A DNA stretch of 64,000 nt from Streptomyces sp. S.PB5 (GTDB taxonomy: Bacteria; Actinomycetota; Actinomycetes; Streptomycetales; Streptomycetaceae): assembly GCF_030403745.1 (NCBI RefSeq), contig NZ_JAQMWP010000017.1, forward strand, positions 161,567-225,566, in the 5' to 3' direction. Made by a program: the position numbers and the translations under genes. How positions within the stretch are numbered: the stretch's first letter is position 1; the number at the start of each line of letters is the position of its first letter. Below the pieces are notes generated by a model, which was not told the origin of the DNA, did not search any database, and was given only the letters and a program-made list of their open reading frames with translations. This document shows, in pieces, positions 15,470 to 23,732 of this stretch.

Positions 15470-17410
15470 ATGCCGTCATCCGCCGGGCACCGCTCGAACT
15501 CGTCGGCCAGTGAACTCGCCGTGAACAGAAGGGGGTTCCTGCGGACCTCCGTCGGAGTCTCGGCCGGTGTGCTGGCCGCGCCCGCCTTCGCGTCGTGGCT
15601 GGGAGCCGCGGACGCGAAGGCGGCGACGGGCCCCGCCGCGTTCGTCGACGACTACACCACCAACACCACCGCGAACCTCACGCCCGAGACCAACGCGGTG
15701 ATCCGGGTGCTCGGCGGCTTCGCCCGGATATGGAAGACCGGGGACGCCTGGAACACCGGCACCCCGCTGCTGCCGGAGGTGACGCGGGCCAACATCCGCT
15801 ACAGCGTGCTCGTCACCTCGCGGCGCACCGAGGAGCAGGCACGCGAGGCGTTCCTCACCGACCGGCAGCACCAGAGCTACTCGGTGATCACCGGTCTCGG
15901 CCCGCTCGCCGACCTGTACAAGGCGGGCGCCAAGGCGGTCACCGCGATCACCTCCGCCCCGGACGGCACCCCGCCCGGCAAGATCAGCGACTCCGTCCCC
16001 GCCGACGCCCCCGCCGGATCCGCGAACGGCGCCGGATCGACCACCTCCGAGCTCGGCAAGGTGGCGGAGCTCGTCGACACCGTGCGCGGTCCGTTCGCGT
16101 CGAGCAACCCGTCCAAGTTCGCCTACCAGTACCCCCGCCCCTGGCGGCTGAACGAGAACAGCGAGGTCGTCGACACCGGCCGGACCGACGCGTTCGGGTT
16201 CCCGGTGTACGACTGCGACGTCGTCGTCGTGGACCAGCTGCTGCGGCAGCGCGGTGAGGACCCGGCCACGGACGGCGGCTTCCCCAGCGGGCACACCAAC
16301 GCCCTCCACCTGGCGGCGCTGGCCTACGCCTACGCCGTCCCGGAGCGCTTCCAGGAGATGGTGACCCGCGCCTTCGAGACGAGCCACGACCGGATCGTCT
16401 CAGGGATGCACTCGGCGCTCGACGTCCTCGGCGGCCGCGTCATGGCCACCGCCCTGGCCGCCGCCGCGCTCGCCGATCCGAAGAACGCCGAGCTCAAGGC
16501 GGCGGCGCGCAAGCAGGCCGCCGAGTACTTCCAGGCGAAGACGGGCACCACCGCCGACACGCTGTACGCCTACGCGCACTCGGCCGGCCCCGACACCGAC
16601 CCGTACGCCGACCGCGAGGCCAACGCCTGCCTGGTCAGGCCCAAGCTGACGTACATCCTCACCCGTCAGGGCCGCGACCGGCCGCTGACCGTGCCCAAGG
16701 GTGCCGAGGTCCTGCTGGAGACGCGGCTGCCCTATCTGGACGCGGAGCAGCGGCGCGCGGTGCTGCGCACGACCGCGCTGCCCGCCGGGTACGTCCTGCT
16801 GGACGGCTTCGAGCAGTGGGGCCGGCTCAACCTGTTCGCCGCGGCGGACGGTTACGGCTCCTTCGACTCCGACGTCACCGTCACCCTGGACGCCTCGGCC
16901 GGCGGTTTCGGTGCCGCCGACGCGTGGCGCAACGACATCGACGGCGACGGCGGTCTGACCAAGCGCGGCACCGGCACGCTCACCCTGACGGGCCACAACC
17001 GGTACACCGGCGGCACGATGGTGGCCGAGGGCGTGCTCTCCGCGGCCTCCGCGCACGCCCTCGGCCACGGCGAGGTACGCGTCTCGGGCGGCACGCTGCG
17101 GGTGGCGACGGCCAAGTCGGTCCAGATCCACGGCACGTACGCGCAGGAGACGTCCACGCTGGAGGTCACCCTGCGCTCGGGCCGCGGCCCCGCGCTGGAG
17201 GTCACGCGGCGCGCGATCCTCGGCGCGGGCAGCGTGCTGTCGCTGCGGCTCGACGCCGACCGGCCGCCGGCGGCGGGAAGCACGGTGCGGGTCCTGAGCG
17301 CCGCGGGGCTGCGCGGCCGGTTCGAGCGTGTGGAGCTGAACTCCGACACGCTGCGGGCCGTACCCGTCTACACGGCGGAAGGTCTGTCGGTACGACTCCT
17401 GAAGCGGTGA
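15470..17410 (+). CDS. Tat-exported PAP2-family phosphatase with C-terminal beta-strand repeat
   Basis: 646 residues. A twin-arginine signal (NRRGFLRTSVGVSAGVLAAPAFA, RR at 20-21) directs export of a folded protein. The catalytic PAP2/vanadium-haloperoxidase core shows PSGHTNALH (near 272-280) and SHDRIVSGMHSALDVLGG (near 305-322), which supply the two active-site histidines. Around residues 495-530, GTGTLTLTGHNRYTGGTMV matches the autotransporter-associated beta-strand (PATR) repeat, and a beta-rich tail follows. ATG 15470 has AGAGAGG about 7 nt upstream. Likely a secreted acid phosphatase; vanadate use cannot be excluded. Confidence 0.85.
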   Translation: MPSSAGHRSNSSASELAVNRRGFLRTSVGVSAGVLAAPAFASWLGAADAKAATGPAAFVDDYTTNTTANLTPETNAVIRVLGGFARIWKTGDAWNTGTPLLPEVTRANIRYSVLVTSRRTEEQAREAFLTDRQHQSYSVITGLGPLADLYKAGAKAVTAITSAPDGTPPGKISDSVPADAPAGSANGAGSTTSELGKVAELVDTVRGPFASSNPSKFAYQYPRPWRLNENSEVVDTGRTDAFGFPVYDCDVVVVDQLLRQRGEDPATDGGFPSGHTNALHLAALAYAYAVPERFQEMVTRAFETSHDRIVSGMHSALDVLGGRVMATALAAAALADPKNAELKAAARKQAAEYFQAKTGTTADTLYAYAHSAGPDTDPYADREANACLVRPKLTYILTRQGRDRPLTVPKGAEVLLETRLPYLDAEQRRAVLRTTALPAGYVLLDGFEQWGRLNLFAAADGYGSFDSDVTVTLDASAGGFGAADAWRNDIDGDGGLTKRGTGTLTLTGHNRYTGGTMVAEGVLSAASAHALGHGEVRVSGGTLRVATAKSVQIHGTYAQETSTLEVTLRSGRGPALEVTRRAILGAGSVLSLRLDADRPPAAGSTVRVLSAAGLRGRFERVELNSDTLRAVPVYTAEGLSVRLLKR

Positions 17411-17417
17411 CGCCCCT

Positions 17418-17476
17418 GAGGGCGGGAGCTGATGCACAGTAGGCGCATGAGGCCTCCCGGCATCGCTCCCGCCCTC
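17418..17476 (+). terminator. Long near-perfect hairpin between the PAP2 and glycosyltransferase genes
   Basis: The arm GAGGGCGGGAGC-T-GATGC (17418-17435) pairs with GCATC-GCTCCCGCCCTC (17460-17476): 17 bp with a single bulged T and a 24-nt loop. It begins 7 nt after the PAP2 stop and ends 26 nt before the next start. It could be a terminator or an attenuator; a 19-codon ORF begins in its loop. Confidence 0.6.
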
Positions 17477-17506
17477 TCGCGGCCCCTGTCGTCGCGGGAC
17501 GGATGA
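17447..17506 (+). other. Possible leader ORF coupled to the glycosyltransferase gene
   Basis: An ATG in the hairpin loop opens a 19-codon frame (MRPPGIAPALSRPLSSRDG) whose TGA overlaps the downstream ATG as ATGA. The downstream gene has no good ribosome site, so translational coupling is plausible. Coding status unproven. Confidence 0.3.
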
Positions 17507-19179
17507 TGGCACGCGCACCGCACCCGGTCCCGGCAGCGCGGGCACCCCGCGAGGTGCCCGCCGCGCGATCCCTCACGGGGTCGCACAGGCCGTGGCTCGT
17601 GCCGCTCCTGGTCGTGGTGCTGCTGGCCCAGATGGCCGTCGCGATGGTCACGACCGCCGTGCAGCAGACACCCACCATCGACGAACCCGTCTACGTCGGC
17701 ACGGCCGCCTCCTATCTCCACGAGCACCGCATCCGGTACAACCCGGAGCACCCGCCCCTGGGCAAGCTGGTCATCGGCGCCGGGCTGGCCCTCGCCGACC
17801 CGCACTACGACCCCTCCTTCACCGGCGACCAGGGGCAGGTGGGGCGGCATCTGCTGTACGCGTCCGGCAACGACCCCTGGCGGGTGATGCTGTGGGCCCG
17901 GCTGCCGGTCATCGTGCTGACGCTGGCGTTCGGTCTGGTGGTGTTCGCCTTCGCCCGTGAACTCGTCGGCGGCGCGGGCGCGGTTCTGGCCCTGGCCCTG
18001 TACGCCTTCTCCCCCGATGTGATCGCGCACGGCTCCCTGGCCACCCTCGACGTCCTCACGGCCGGCTTCCTGCTGACGTCGGTGTGGCTGCTGTGGCGGG
18101 CCCGACGGCGCCCACGCCTGTACGTACCGCTGGCCGGACTCGCGGCCGGGGCCGCCCTGGCGACGCGGATGAGCGCGCTGGCGGCCGTTCCGGTGCTGCT
18201 GGCGCTCGCCGCCTGGTCGGTGTGGCAGGCCGCCGGTCCGGCGGACCGCCGGGGGGCCCTGGCGCGGGCGGCGGCGGGGGCGGGCGTCCTCGCGGCGGCC
18301 GCGGTCGCCGTCGTGTGGGCCTCGTACCTCGCGGTGGATCCGCGGTTGCGCTGGAGCCCGGAGCAGCATGTGCCCGTCGTGCACGGGCTGCGCGCGCTGC
18401 TCGTCGATCTGATGCCGTTCCCCGAGGCGTACCGGGACGGGATGCGGGTGCAGTTCGGCTTCGAGAACCAGCCGTGGCAGGGGTATCTGTTCGGTCGGCT
18501 GTACACCGGGTCCCTCTGGTACTACCTGCCGGCCGCGCTGCTGGTGAAGACGCCGCTGGGCATGCTCGCGCTGTGGGCCGCGGGCGCCGTGGCGATGGTG
18601 GCGGTGCGCCGGCTCCGGCCCGCGGCGCTCTATCTGTTCGCCCCCACCGCGGTACTGCTCGTCGCGGCCATGACCGGCTCCCGGGACTTCGGGACCCGCT
18701 ACGCCGTGTTCGTGCCGATGTTCCTCGCGGTGGCGGCGGCCGGTGTGCTCGCCGTGCGGCGGCGGTGGGCCGGTGCCGTGGCGGGGGCGCTGGTGCTGTT
18801 CGCCGGGGCCAGTTCGGTGCGGACGTTCCCCTACTATCTTCCGTACTCCAACGAGGCGTTCGGCGGTCCGGCGAAGACGCATCTGCGGCTGCACGACTCC
18901 AATGTGGACTGGGGCCAGGACCTGGGCCGCCTCGCCGACCGGCTGCGCGAGCGGTATCCGGGCGAGCGGATCTGGCTCGTGTACAAGGGCAGTGGTGTGC
19001 CGTCGTACTACGGCATCGAGGCGTCCGATCCGCGCAAGGTGCCGGTCGACACGGTGCGCGGGCTGCTCGTGGTGTCGGACTCGTCGGTCGCCAAGGCACG
19101 AGGGCGGCTTGCCGAGTTGATCGACAGCAGTCGCTCGATCGATCAAGTCGGTCATTCGATCACGATCTATCGAAGGTGA
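17503..19179 (+). CDS. GT-C membrane glycosyltransferase (ArnT/PMT-like)
   Basis: 558 residues, roughly ten to twelve helices. The first luminal loop contains TPTIDEPVYVGTAASYL and NPEHPPLGK, the acidic and HPP motifs of polyprenyl-phosphate-dependent glycosyltransferases related to protein O-mannosyltransferases. MTGSRDFGTRYAVFVPMF near residue 390 and a C-terminal soluble domain (DSNVDWGQDLGRLADRLRERYPG) complete the pattern. Start is ATG 17503 or the immediately following ATG 17506; the Shine-Dalgarno is weak, and a leader ORF may provide coupling. Probable role: transfer of a lipid-linked sugar onto an exported acceptor. Confidence 0.78.
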   Translation: MMARAPHPVPAARAPREVPAARSLTGSHRPWLVPLLVVVLLAQMAVAMVTTAVQQTPTIDEPVYVGTAASYLHEHRIRYNPEHPPLGKLVIGAGLALADPHYDPSFTGDQGQVGRHLLYASGNDPWRVMLWARLPVIVLTLAFGLVVFAFARELVGGAGAVLALALYAFSPDVIAHGSLATLDVLTAGFLLTSVWLLWRARRRPRLYVPLAGLAAGAALATRMSALAAVPVLLALAAWSVWQAAGPADRRGALARAAAGAGVLAAAAVAVVWASYLAVDPRLRWSPEQHVPVVHGLRALLVDLMPFPEAYRDGMRVQFGFENQPWQGYLFGRLYTGSLWYYLPAALLVKTPLGMLALWAAGAVAMVAVRRLRPAALYLFAPTAVLLVAAMTGSRDFGTRYAVFVPMFLAVAAAGVLAVRRRWAGAVAGALVLFAGASSVRTFPYYLPYSNEAFGGPAKTHLRLHDSNVDWGQDLGRLADRLRERYPGERIWLVYKGSGVPSYYGIEASDPRKVPVDTVRGLLVVSDSSVAKARGRLAELIDSSRSIDQVGHSITIYRR

Positions 19180-19250
19180 CCGTACACGCCCTGGTCACGA
19201 CGGTGTGTGAGCTATGTTGAGGCACTGTGGAAGACAAAGGAGGCGCACCG

Positions 19251-20174
19251 GTGCCATCGCCGCAGCAGGCACGCGCACAGGCATCCGCGATCACCTCTGG
19301 CAAGTCGGTTCCGGAGGCCGAGGCCTCACCGACCTCCCAGCTCAGAACCCTTTTCGACCGGCCCCGGCTGTCGCCGGGACAGCGCCGTATCGCCCAGTAC
19401 CTGATCGAGCACATCACCGAGGCCGCCTTCCTCTCGATCACCGACCTCGCCGAGCGGGCCGGCGTGAGCCAGCCCTCGGTGACCCGGTTCGCGGCGGCGG
19501 TGGGCTTCAGCGGCTACCCCGCACTGCGCGAGAAACTCCAGTCCATCGCCCTCAGCACCCTGGCGGGCGGCCCGGCGGCGGCAGAGGAGATGCGCGGCAA
19601 CGAACTGCAGGCCGCGGTCGACGCGGAGATCGAGAACCTGGAGAACCTGCGGCGCGACTTCTTCGACCCCGACCAGGTCATCGACATCGGCCGCAAGCTG
19701 TCGGAGTCGACACCGCTGACCGTCCTCGGGGTGCGCATCTCGGTGTCGCTGGCGGAGTACTTCGCCTACGCGGCCCGCCGGATCCATCCCGACGTACGGC
19801 TGGTGACACTGGGCGGCAGTGTCGCCTACGACGCACTCCTGCAGTCGCGTGAGGCGGGCGGGACCTGGGTGCTCGCGTTCTCCATGCCCCGGCACGCACA
19901 GGAGACACTGACGGCCGTGCAGGTCGCCCGCAGCGCCGGACTCAAAGTCGCCCTGATCACCGATCTGGCGCTCGGCCCGGTCGCCGACGAGGCGGACGTC
20001 GTCTTCGCCACCGGCACCGGCTCCCGGCTGGTCTTCGACTCCTACGCCGCCCCCGGAGTGATGGCCGCCGCGCTGCTGCAGGCCATGACCGACGCCGATC
20101 CCGAGCGCACCCAGGCCCGGCTCGAGGAGTACGAGCAGATCTCCGAGCAGCACCAGTTCTTCCTGCGGGACTGA
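19251..20174 (+). CDS. MurR/RpiR-family regulator with SIS domain
   Basis: 307 residues. An N-terminal HTH_6 domain (LSPGQRRIAQYLIEHITEAAFLSITDLAERAGVSQPSVTRFAAAVGFSGYPALREKL) is followed by an SIS domain that binds phosphosugars (LTVLGVRISVSLAEYFAYAARRIHPDVRLVTLGGSVAYDALLQS). GTG 19251 is chosen over GTG 19227 because AAAGGAGG, a very strong ribosome site, lies 7 nt upstream of it and inside the longer version. The regulator likely senses a sugar phosphate; its target may be the palindrome-bearing region just downstream. Confidence 0.88.
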   Translation: MPSPQQARAQASAITSGKSVPEAEASPTSQLRTLFDRPRLSPGQRRIAQYLIEHITEAAFLSITDLAERAGVSQPSVTRFAAAVGFSGYPALREKLQSIALSTLAGGPAAAEEMRGNELQAAVDAEIENLENLRRDFFDPDQVIDIGRKLSESTPLTVLGVRISVSLAEYFAYAARRIHPDVRLVTLGGSVAYDALLQSREAGGTWVLAFSMPRHAQETLTAVQVARSAGLKVALITDLALGPVADEADVVFATGTGSRLVFDSYAAPGVMAAALLQAMTDADPERTQARLEEYEQISEQHQFFLRD

Positions 20175-20234
20175 CCCGCCTCTTCCGGCCACTTCGGCCA
20201 CGCCCGACGAACCATGCCACACGGGGACAAGTCG

Positions 20235-20272
20235 TTGCATTTCACGCATGAATGTTTTCATACGTCTTGCAA
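20235..20272. promoter_or_regulatory. AT-rich imperfect palindrome downstream of the RpiR gene
   Basis: The outer arms TTGCA/TGCAA and the inner arms CGCATGAA/TTCATACG (one mismatch) make a 38-bp dyad in DNA far more AT-rich than its surroundings, followed by ATATATAAATACT (20283-20295), a likely melting region. It sits in a 436-bp gene-free stretch before the small gene at 20611 and is a plausible RpiR operator and promoter. Confidence 0.4.
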
Positions 20273-20530
20273 AGAGGACGGCATATATAAATACTGCTCA
20301 CGGATCGCCCCGGACGCTCCCGGGGACACGTTCCGCACCCCCGTCCCCACCCGTTTCATCTCCGCATCCGCCCGCAGAAAGCCGACGGTCCGCCCATGCG
20401 CACGCTGCACCATCCGCCGCGCGGGCGCCGTCTGCCGCCCCGGGCCCCTGAGCGGACACCCGCAGCCGCCGTCACCTACCCGCGTCGGTGCCCCGGGTGT
20501 CCGATCGGGCCTCGCCTCGGCGAGCGCCCT

Positions 20531-20566
20531 GGGCGGCCCCGGTCATCCCCTAGGCCGGGGCCGCCC
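20531..20566 (+). terminator. Perfect 12-bp hairpin in the leader of the small gene at 20611
   Basis: GGGCGGCCCCGG (20531-20542) and CCGGGGCCGCCC (20555-20566) are perfect inverse complements with a 12-nt loop. It lies about 240 nt downstream of the AT-rich promoter-like region and 45 nt before the next gene, so it may act as a terminator or attenuator. The remainder of 20296-20530 shows no convincing gene. Confidence 0.5.
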
Positions 20567-20610
20567 ATAAACGTCGGACCACCCCTCCTGACGCCGCACC
20601 TTGGGAAGAG

Positions 20611-20991
20611 ATGTCCATGACCCTGACGACCACGCGCATCAGCCAGGACTGGCCCTGCCAGGTCAAGACGCCCGGCAGCTACGACTGGGAGCGCTCGGCG
20701 ACCAAGTGGCTGCGCGAACTGGTACCGGCGCGCTATGCCAGCTACCCGGCGCTGCTGCGCCACCCCGTGCTGCTGGCCCGTCACGCGCAGATCCAGGTCC
20801 AGAACGAGGTCCGGGTCGCACGTACCGCCCTGCAGACGGCGCGCGCCGACCTGCCCGGTCTGGGACTGCCGGAGTCGGTCATCGAGCACACGATCAAGCT
20901 GTACGCCGCGGAGGTCATGCAGCTGCAGCACATCGCCCGCAGCGTCCGGGCCGTCACCCGGGCTCTGACCGACCACAGCGCCGGGCGTTGA
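20611..20991 (+). CDS. Small conserved-looking protein, function unknown
   Basis: 126 residues, soluble, mostly helical (SYPALLRHPVLLARHAQIQVQNEVRVARTALQTARADLP and SVIEHTIKLYAAEVMQLQHIARSVRAVTRALTDH). GGGAAGAG precedes; ATG 20617 (two codons in) would have the better spacing. No recognised domain. It lies between an RpiR regulator and a signalling phosphatase and is preceded by an unusually long structured leader, suggesting specific regulation. Confidence 0.65.
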   Translation: MSMTLTTTRISQDWPCQVKTPGSYDWERSATKWLRELVPARYASYPALLRHPVLLARHAQIQVQNEVRVARTALQTARADLPGLGLPESVIEHTIKLYAAEVMQLQHIARSVRAVTRALTDHSAGR

Positions 20992-21078
20992 CCGGGGCGC
21001 GGATACTCCGCACTTTCGAGTGAAACCGGTCCTGACAAGGCCGCGATCGAACCGGGCCCCGTGTGCGATGCTCATCGC

Positions 21079-23457
21079 GTGACGAGCGAGCCCGCCGGCC
21101 CGGTGGAATCCGGACCCGCACCAGACACGGTAGCGCTGGCCAAGATCGTCGCCCGCCAGCGCGCCGAGCTGGACCGGCTGCGCGACCAGGCGGCGACCGC
21201 GGCCGTCGTCGAGCGGGCCAAGGGCGCGGTGATGGCGCTGACCGGTTGCTCGCCGGACGCCGCCGGTGAGGAGCTGGTGCAGCGTGCGAAGACCGCCGAG
21301 CGCACGCTGCTGGAGGAGTGCTGGATCACCCTCGGCAGCCTGATTCCTCCGCCGCCGGACACCGCCGAGCAGCCCGGGGCCGCCCCGCGCGTCACCGCTT
21401 CCACCGCATGCGGCACGGCCGGCGAGCGCACCCGCGACCTGGGCCGCCTCGGCAAGGCCCTGGTCCGGGTGGGCACCCCGCAAGATCTCGCCCGCTGTCT
21501 GCTGGAGCACCTGTCGCCGGGCGACTCCGCCGACGCGATCATGATCTTCGCCCGACTGCCCTCGGGCGGCCTCGAACTGATCGGGCACGCCGGCATCGAC
21601 GCCACACTGGCCGCCCAGTGGCGCCAGGTCCCACCCCTGAGCGGAATCGCCGCACTCGACGCCCTGGAGGCCCGGCGGCCGCGCTGGCTGGAGGACATCC
21701 GAGCGGACCGGAAGCGGTATCTGCTGATCGGGGACCCGCCCGAGCGCTGGCTCTCCCGCGCCTGGCTGCCCGTCGTCACCAGGGACACGGCCGAGGTCTG
21801 CATCGGGTTCCTGCGCACCGAGACCGGGCCGTTCACGCCGGACGTACGGGAACACCTGATGGCCGTCGCCCGGCTCTGCGCCGGACGACTGCGCGCCTTC
21901 GACCCCCGCAGCGGCTCGGCGCCCGACCCCGTCGCCGACGCCGTACAGCAGGTACTGAACATCCTGCCGGGCGCGACGATGCTGCTCAGCCCGCTCCGCG
22001 CAGCTTCGGGGGGCATCGAGGACTACCGTGTCTCCGCCGCCACCGAGGAGGCGTTCGACCTGCTCGGCCGCACCGGCCGGGAACTGGTCGGGCTGCGGCT
22101 CCTGGAGTGCTTCCCGACACTGTCGGAGGAACAGCCGCTGTGGCGGGGCTGCCTGGAGACCCTGACGACCGGCGATCCCTACGAGGGCGAGCCGTTCGCC
22201 CAACAGGCGGTGGTGGGCGGCGTCGCGGAACTGTCCATGTACTCGGTGCGCGTGTCACGCCTCGGCGACGCCCTCGCGCTCAGCTGGATCCGGCACGATC
22301 CCTCCGACCGGCAGGAGCAGCGGCTGGCGGACGTGCAGCGGCTCGGCAACCTCGGCTGGGCGAACTGGAACCTGATCACGCACGAGGTCTCCTGGTCGTC
22401 GCAGGTCTACGCCGTCCTCGGCCGGGACCCCGAGCAGGGCCCGGTCCGTATCACGGCGATGCCGGATCTCACCCTCCCCGAGGATGTGCCCGCCCTGACC
22501 CGCGCCGTCGGCGAACTCGTGGGCCGGGGGCGGCCCTGCGCCCTGCCGTTCCGGGTCCGGGCGGCGGACGGGATCCGGCATCTGCGGATCGTCGCGGAGG
22601 CGGTCACCGACATCCACGGCACGCCCGTCGAGGTGCACGGCTTCCTTCAGGACCTGACCGCGCAGCGCAGCGCCGAACTGGCGCTCGTCGAGAGCGAGCA
22701 GGCGATCGTCACCCAGCACGACATCCTGCGGTCCGAGCGGATGCTGGCCGCGCGGCTGCAGCACGCGCTGCTGCCGCTGCCCACCCGACCGCAGCAGCTG
22801 TCCGGGCTGCGTGTCGAAGTCACCTATCTTCCGGCGCAGTCCGGGATCCATGTCGGCGGCGACTGGTTCAGCGCCATCGAACTGCCCGACGGCGACGCCC
22901 TGTTCGTGGTCGGCGATGTCGCCGGGCACGGCATCGACGCCGTCGCCACGATGGCCCAGCTCCGGTTCACCGCCAAGGGCATGGTCATCACCGGCTCCTC
23001 GCTCACCGGCGCGCTGACCCGGCTCAACACCCTGCTCCTGCACTCCCGTGACTCGCACGGCACGGCCACCATGGTCATGGCCCGCTACAGCCCGGACGAA
23101 CGCCGCCTGGTGTGGGCCCAGGCCGGGCATCCGCCGCCGCTGCTGCTGCGGGACGGCGAGGTGAGCTATCTGGAGCGGCCGAGCGGCATGCTGCTCGGGG
23201 CGAGCGCCTCACCGCACTTCACGGAGTCCGAGTTCCGCCTCGAACCCGGTGACCGGCTCCTGCTGTACACGGACGGGCTGGTCGAGCGGCCGACGGAAGG
23301 CATCGACCGGGGCCTGAAGCGGCTCGCCGAGTCCATGGTCGCCCGCCACACCGAGGGTCCCGGCTCCCTGGGGCCGATGCTCGCGGATCTGCTGGAGGGC
23401 GAACGGCGGGACGACGTGTGCGTCGTGGACGTCCGGGTGCCGCTGGACGAGTTCTAG
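21079..23457 (+). CDS. Multi-sensor SpoIIE-type serine phosphatase (ANTAR-GAF-PAS-PP2C)
   Basis: About 792 residues. N-terminal helical stretch VVERAKGAVMALTGCSPDAAGEELVQRAKTAERTLLEECWITLG resembles an ANTAR RNA-binding domain. A GAF-like domain follows (GKALVRVGTPQDLARCLLEHL to about residue 280), then PAS-type segments (NLGWANWNLITHEVSWSSQVYAVLG) and a SpoIIE PP2C catalytic domain with GGDWFSAIELPDGDALFVVGDVAGHGIDA and LLLYTDGLVERP. Such proteins dephosphorylate anti-anti-sigma factors. No ribosome site is visible; GTG 21079 is favoured over GTG 21061 only on alignment-like grounds. No anti-sigma kinase domain was recognised. Confidence 0.85.
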   Translation: MTSEPAGPVESGPAPDTVALAKIVARQRAELDRLRDQAATAAVVERAKGAVMALTGCSPDAAGEELVQRAKTAERTLLEECWITLGSLIPPPPDTAEQPGAAPRVTASTACGTAGERTRDLGRLGKALVRVGTPQDLARCLLEHLSPGDSADAIMIFARLPSGGLELIGHAGIDATLAAQWRQVPPLSGIAALDALEARRPRWLEDIRADRKRYLLIGDPPERWLSRAWLPVVTRDTAEVCIGFLRTETGPFTPDVREHLMAVARLCAGRLRAFDPRSGSAPDPVADAVQQVLNILPGATMLLSPLRAASGGIEDYRVSAATEEAFDLLGRTGRELVGLRLLECFPTLSEEQPLWRGCLETLTTGDPYEGEPFAQQAVVGGVAELSMYSVRVSRLGDALALSWIRHDPSDRQEQRLADVQRLGNLGWANWNLITHEVSWSSQVYAVLGRDPEQGPVRITAMPDLTLPEDVPALTRAVGELVGRGRPCALPFRVRAADGIRHLRIVAEAVTDIHGTPVEVHGFLQDLTAQRSAELALVESEQAIVTQHDILRSERMLAARLQHALLPLPTRPQQLSGLRVEVTYLPAQSGIHVGGDWFSAIELPDGDALFVVGDVAGHGIDAVATMAQLRFTAKGMVITGSSLTGALTRLNTLLLHSRDSHGTATMVMARYSPDERRLVWAQAGHPPPLLLRDGEVSYLERPSGMLLGASASPHFTESEFRLEPGDRLLLYTDGLVERPTEGIDRGLKRLAESMVARHTEGPGSLGPMLADLLEGERRDDVCVVDVRVPLDEF

Positions 23458-23533
23458 GCCAGGCTCCTGCCGGCCCTGCGTGGCCCGGCTTCACCCGGCC
23501 GTCCACGCCCCCTGTCCGCACTGTCCGCACTGC

Positions 23534-23635
23534 TCACTCGTCGTCGCGATGCCGCCAGTACCACCATGCGCCCACGACAAGGGCCAGCAGGAACACGGCG
23601 GGCAGCAGGAGGCCCGGGATGCGGGAGGCGCTCAT
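23534..23635 (-). CDS. Small single-pass membrane protein (33 aa)
   Basis: MSASRIPGLLLPAVFLLALVVGAWWYWRHRDDE would be one transmembrane helix with a short charged tail. A GAAGG about 8 nt before the ATG could serve as ribosome site. The hydrophobic-then-RHRDDE pattern is typical of genuine small membrane proteins, but length and isolation make it provisional. Confidence 0.4.
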   Translation of the reverse strand: MSASRIPGLLLPAVFLLALVVGAWWYWRHRDDE

Positions 23636-23732
23636 CGGCTCGGCCTTCGGGTCGGACGGGTGCCTCCATGGTGAGGCCCGTCGTCCCGTGCACCGGCATT
23701 CTTTTCCCTTGTGTTGCCGGGCGTTCGAGAGG

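Noticed and set aside
20214..20570. 118-codon ORF in the gene-free leader before 20611
   Set aside because: It starts in the AT-rich dyad region and lacks a ribosome site, and its residue composition shifts midway; better explained as non-coding leader.
23481..23533. CTGTCCGCA direct repeats after the SpoIIE phosphatase gene
   Set aside because: Only two short copies in a 76-bp gap; no structure or function can be supported.
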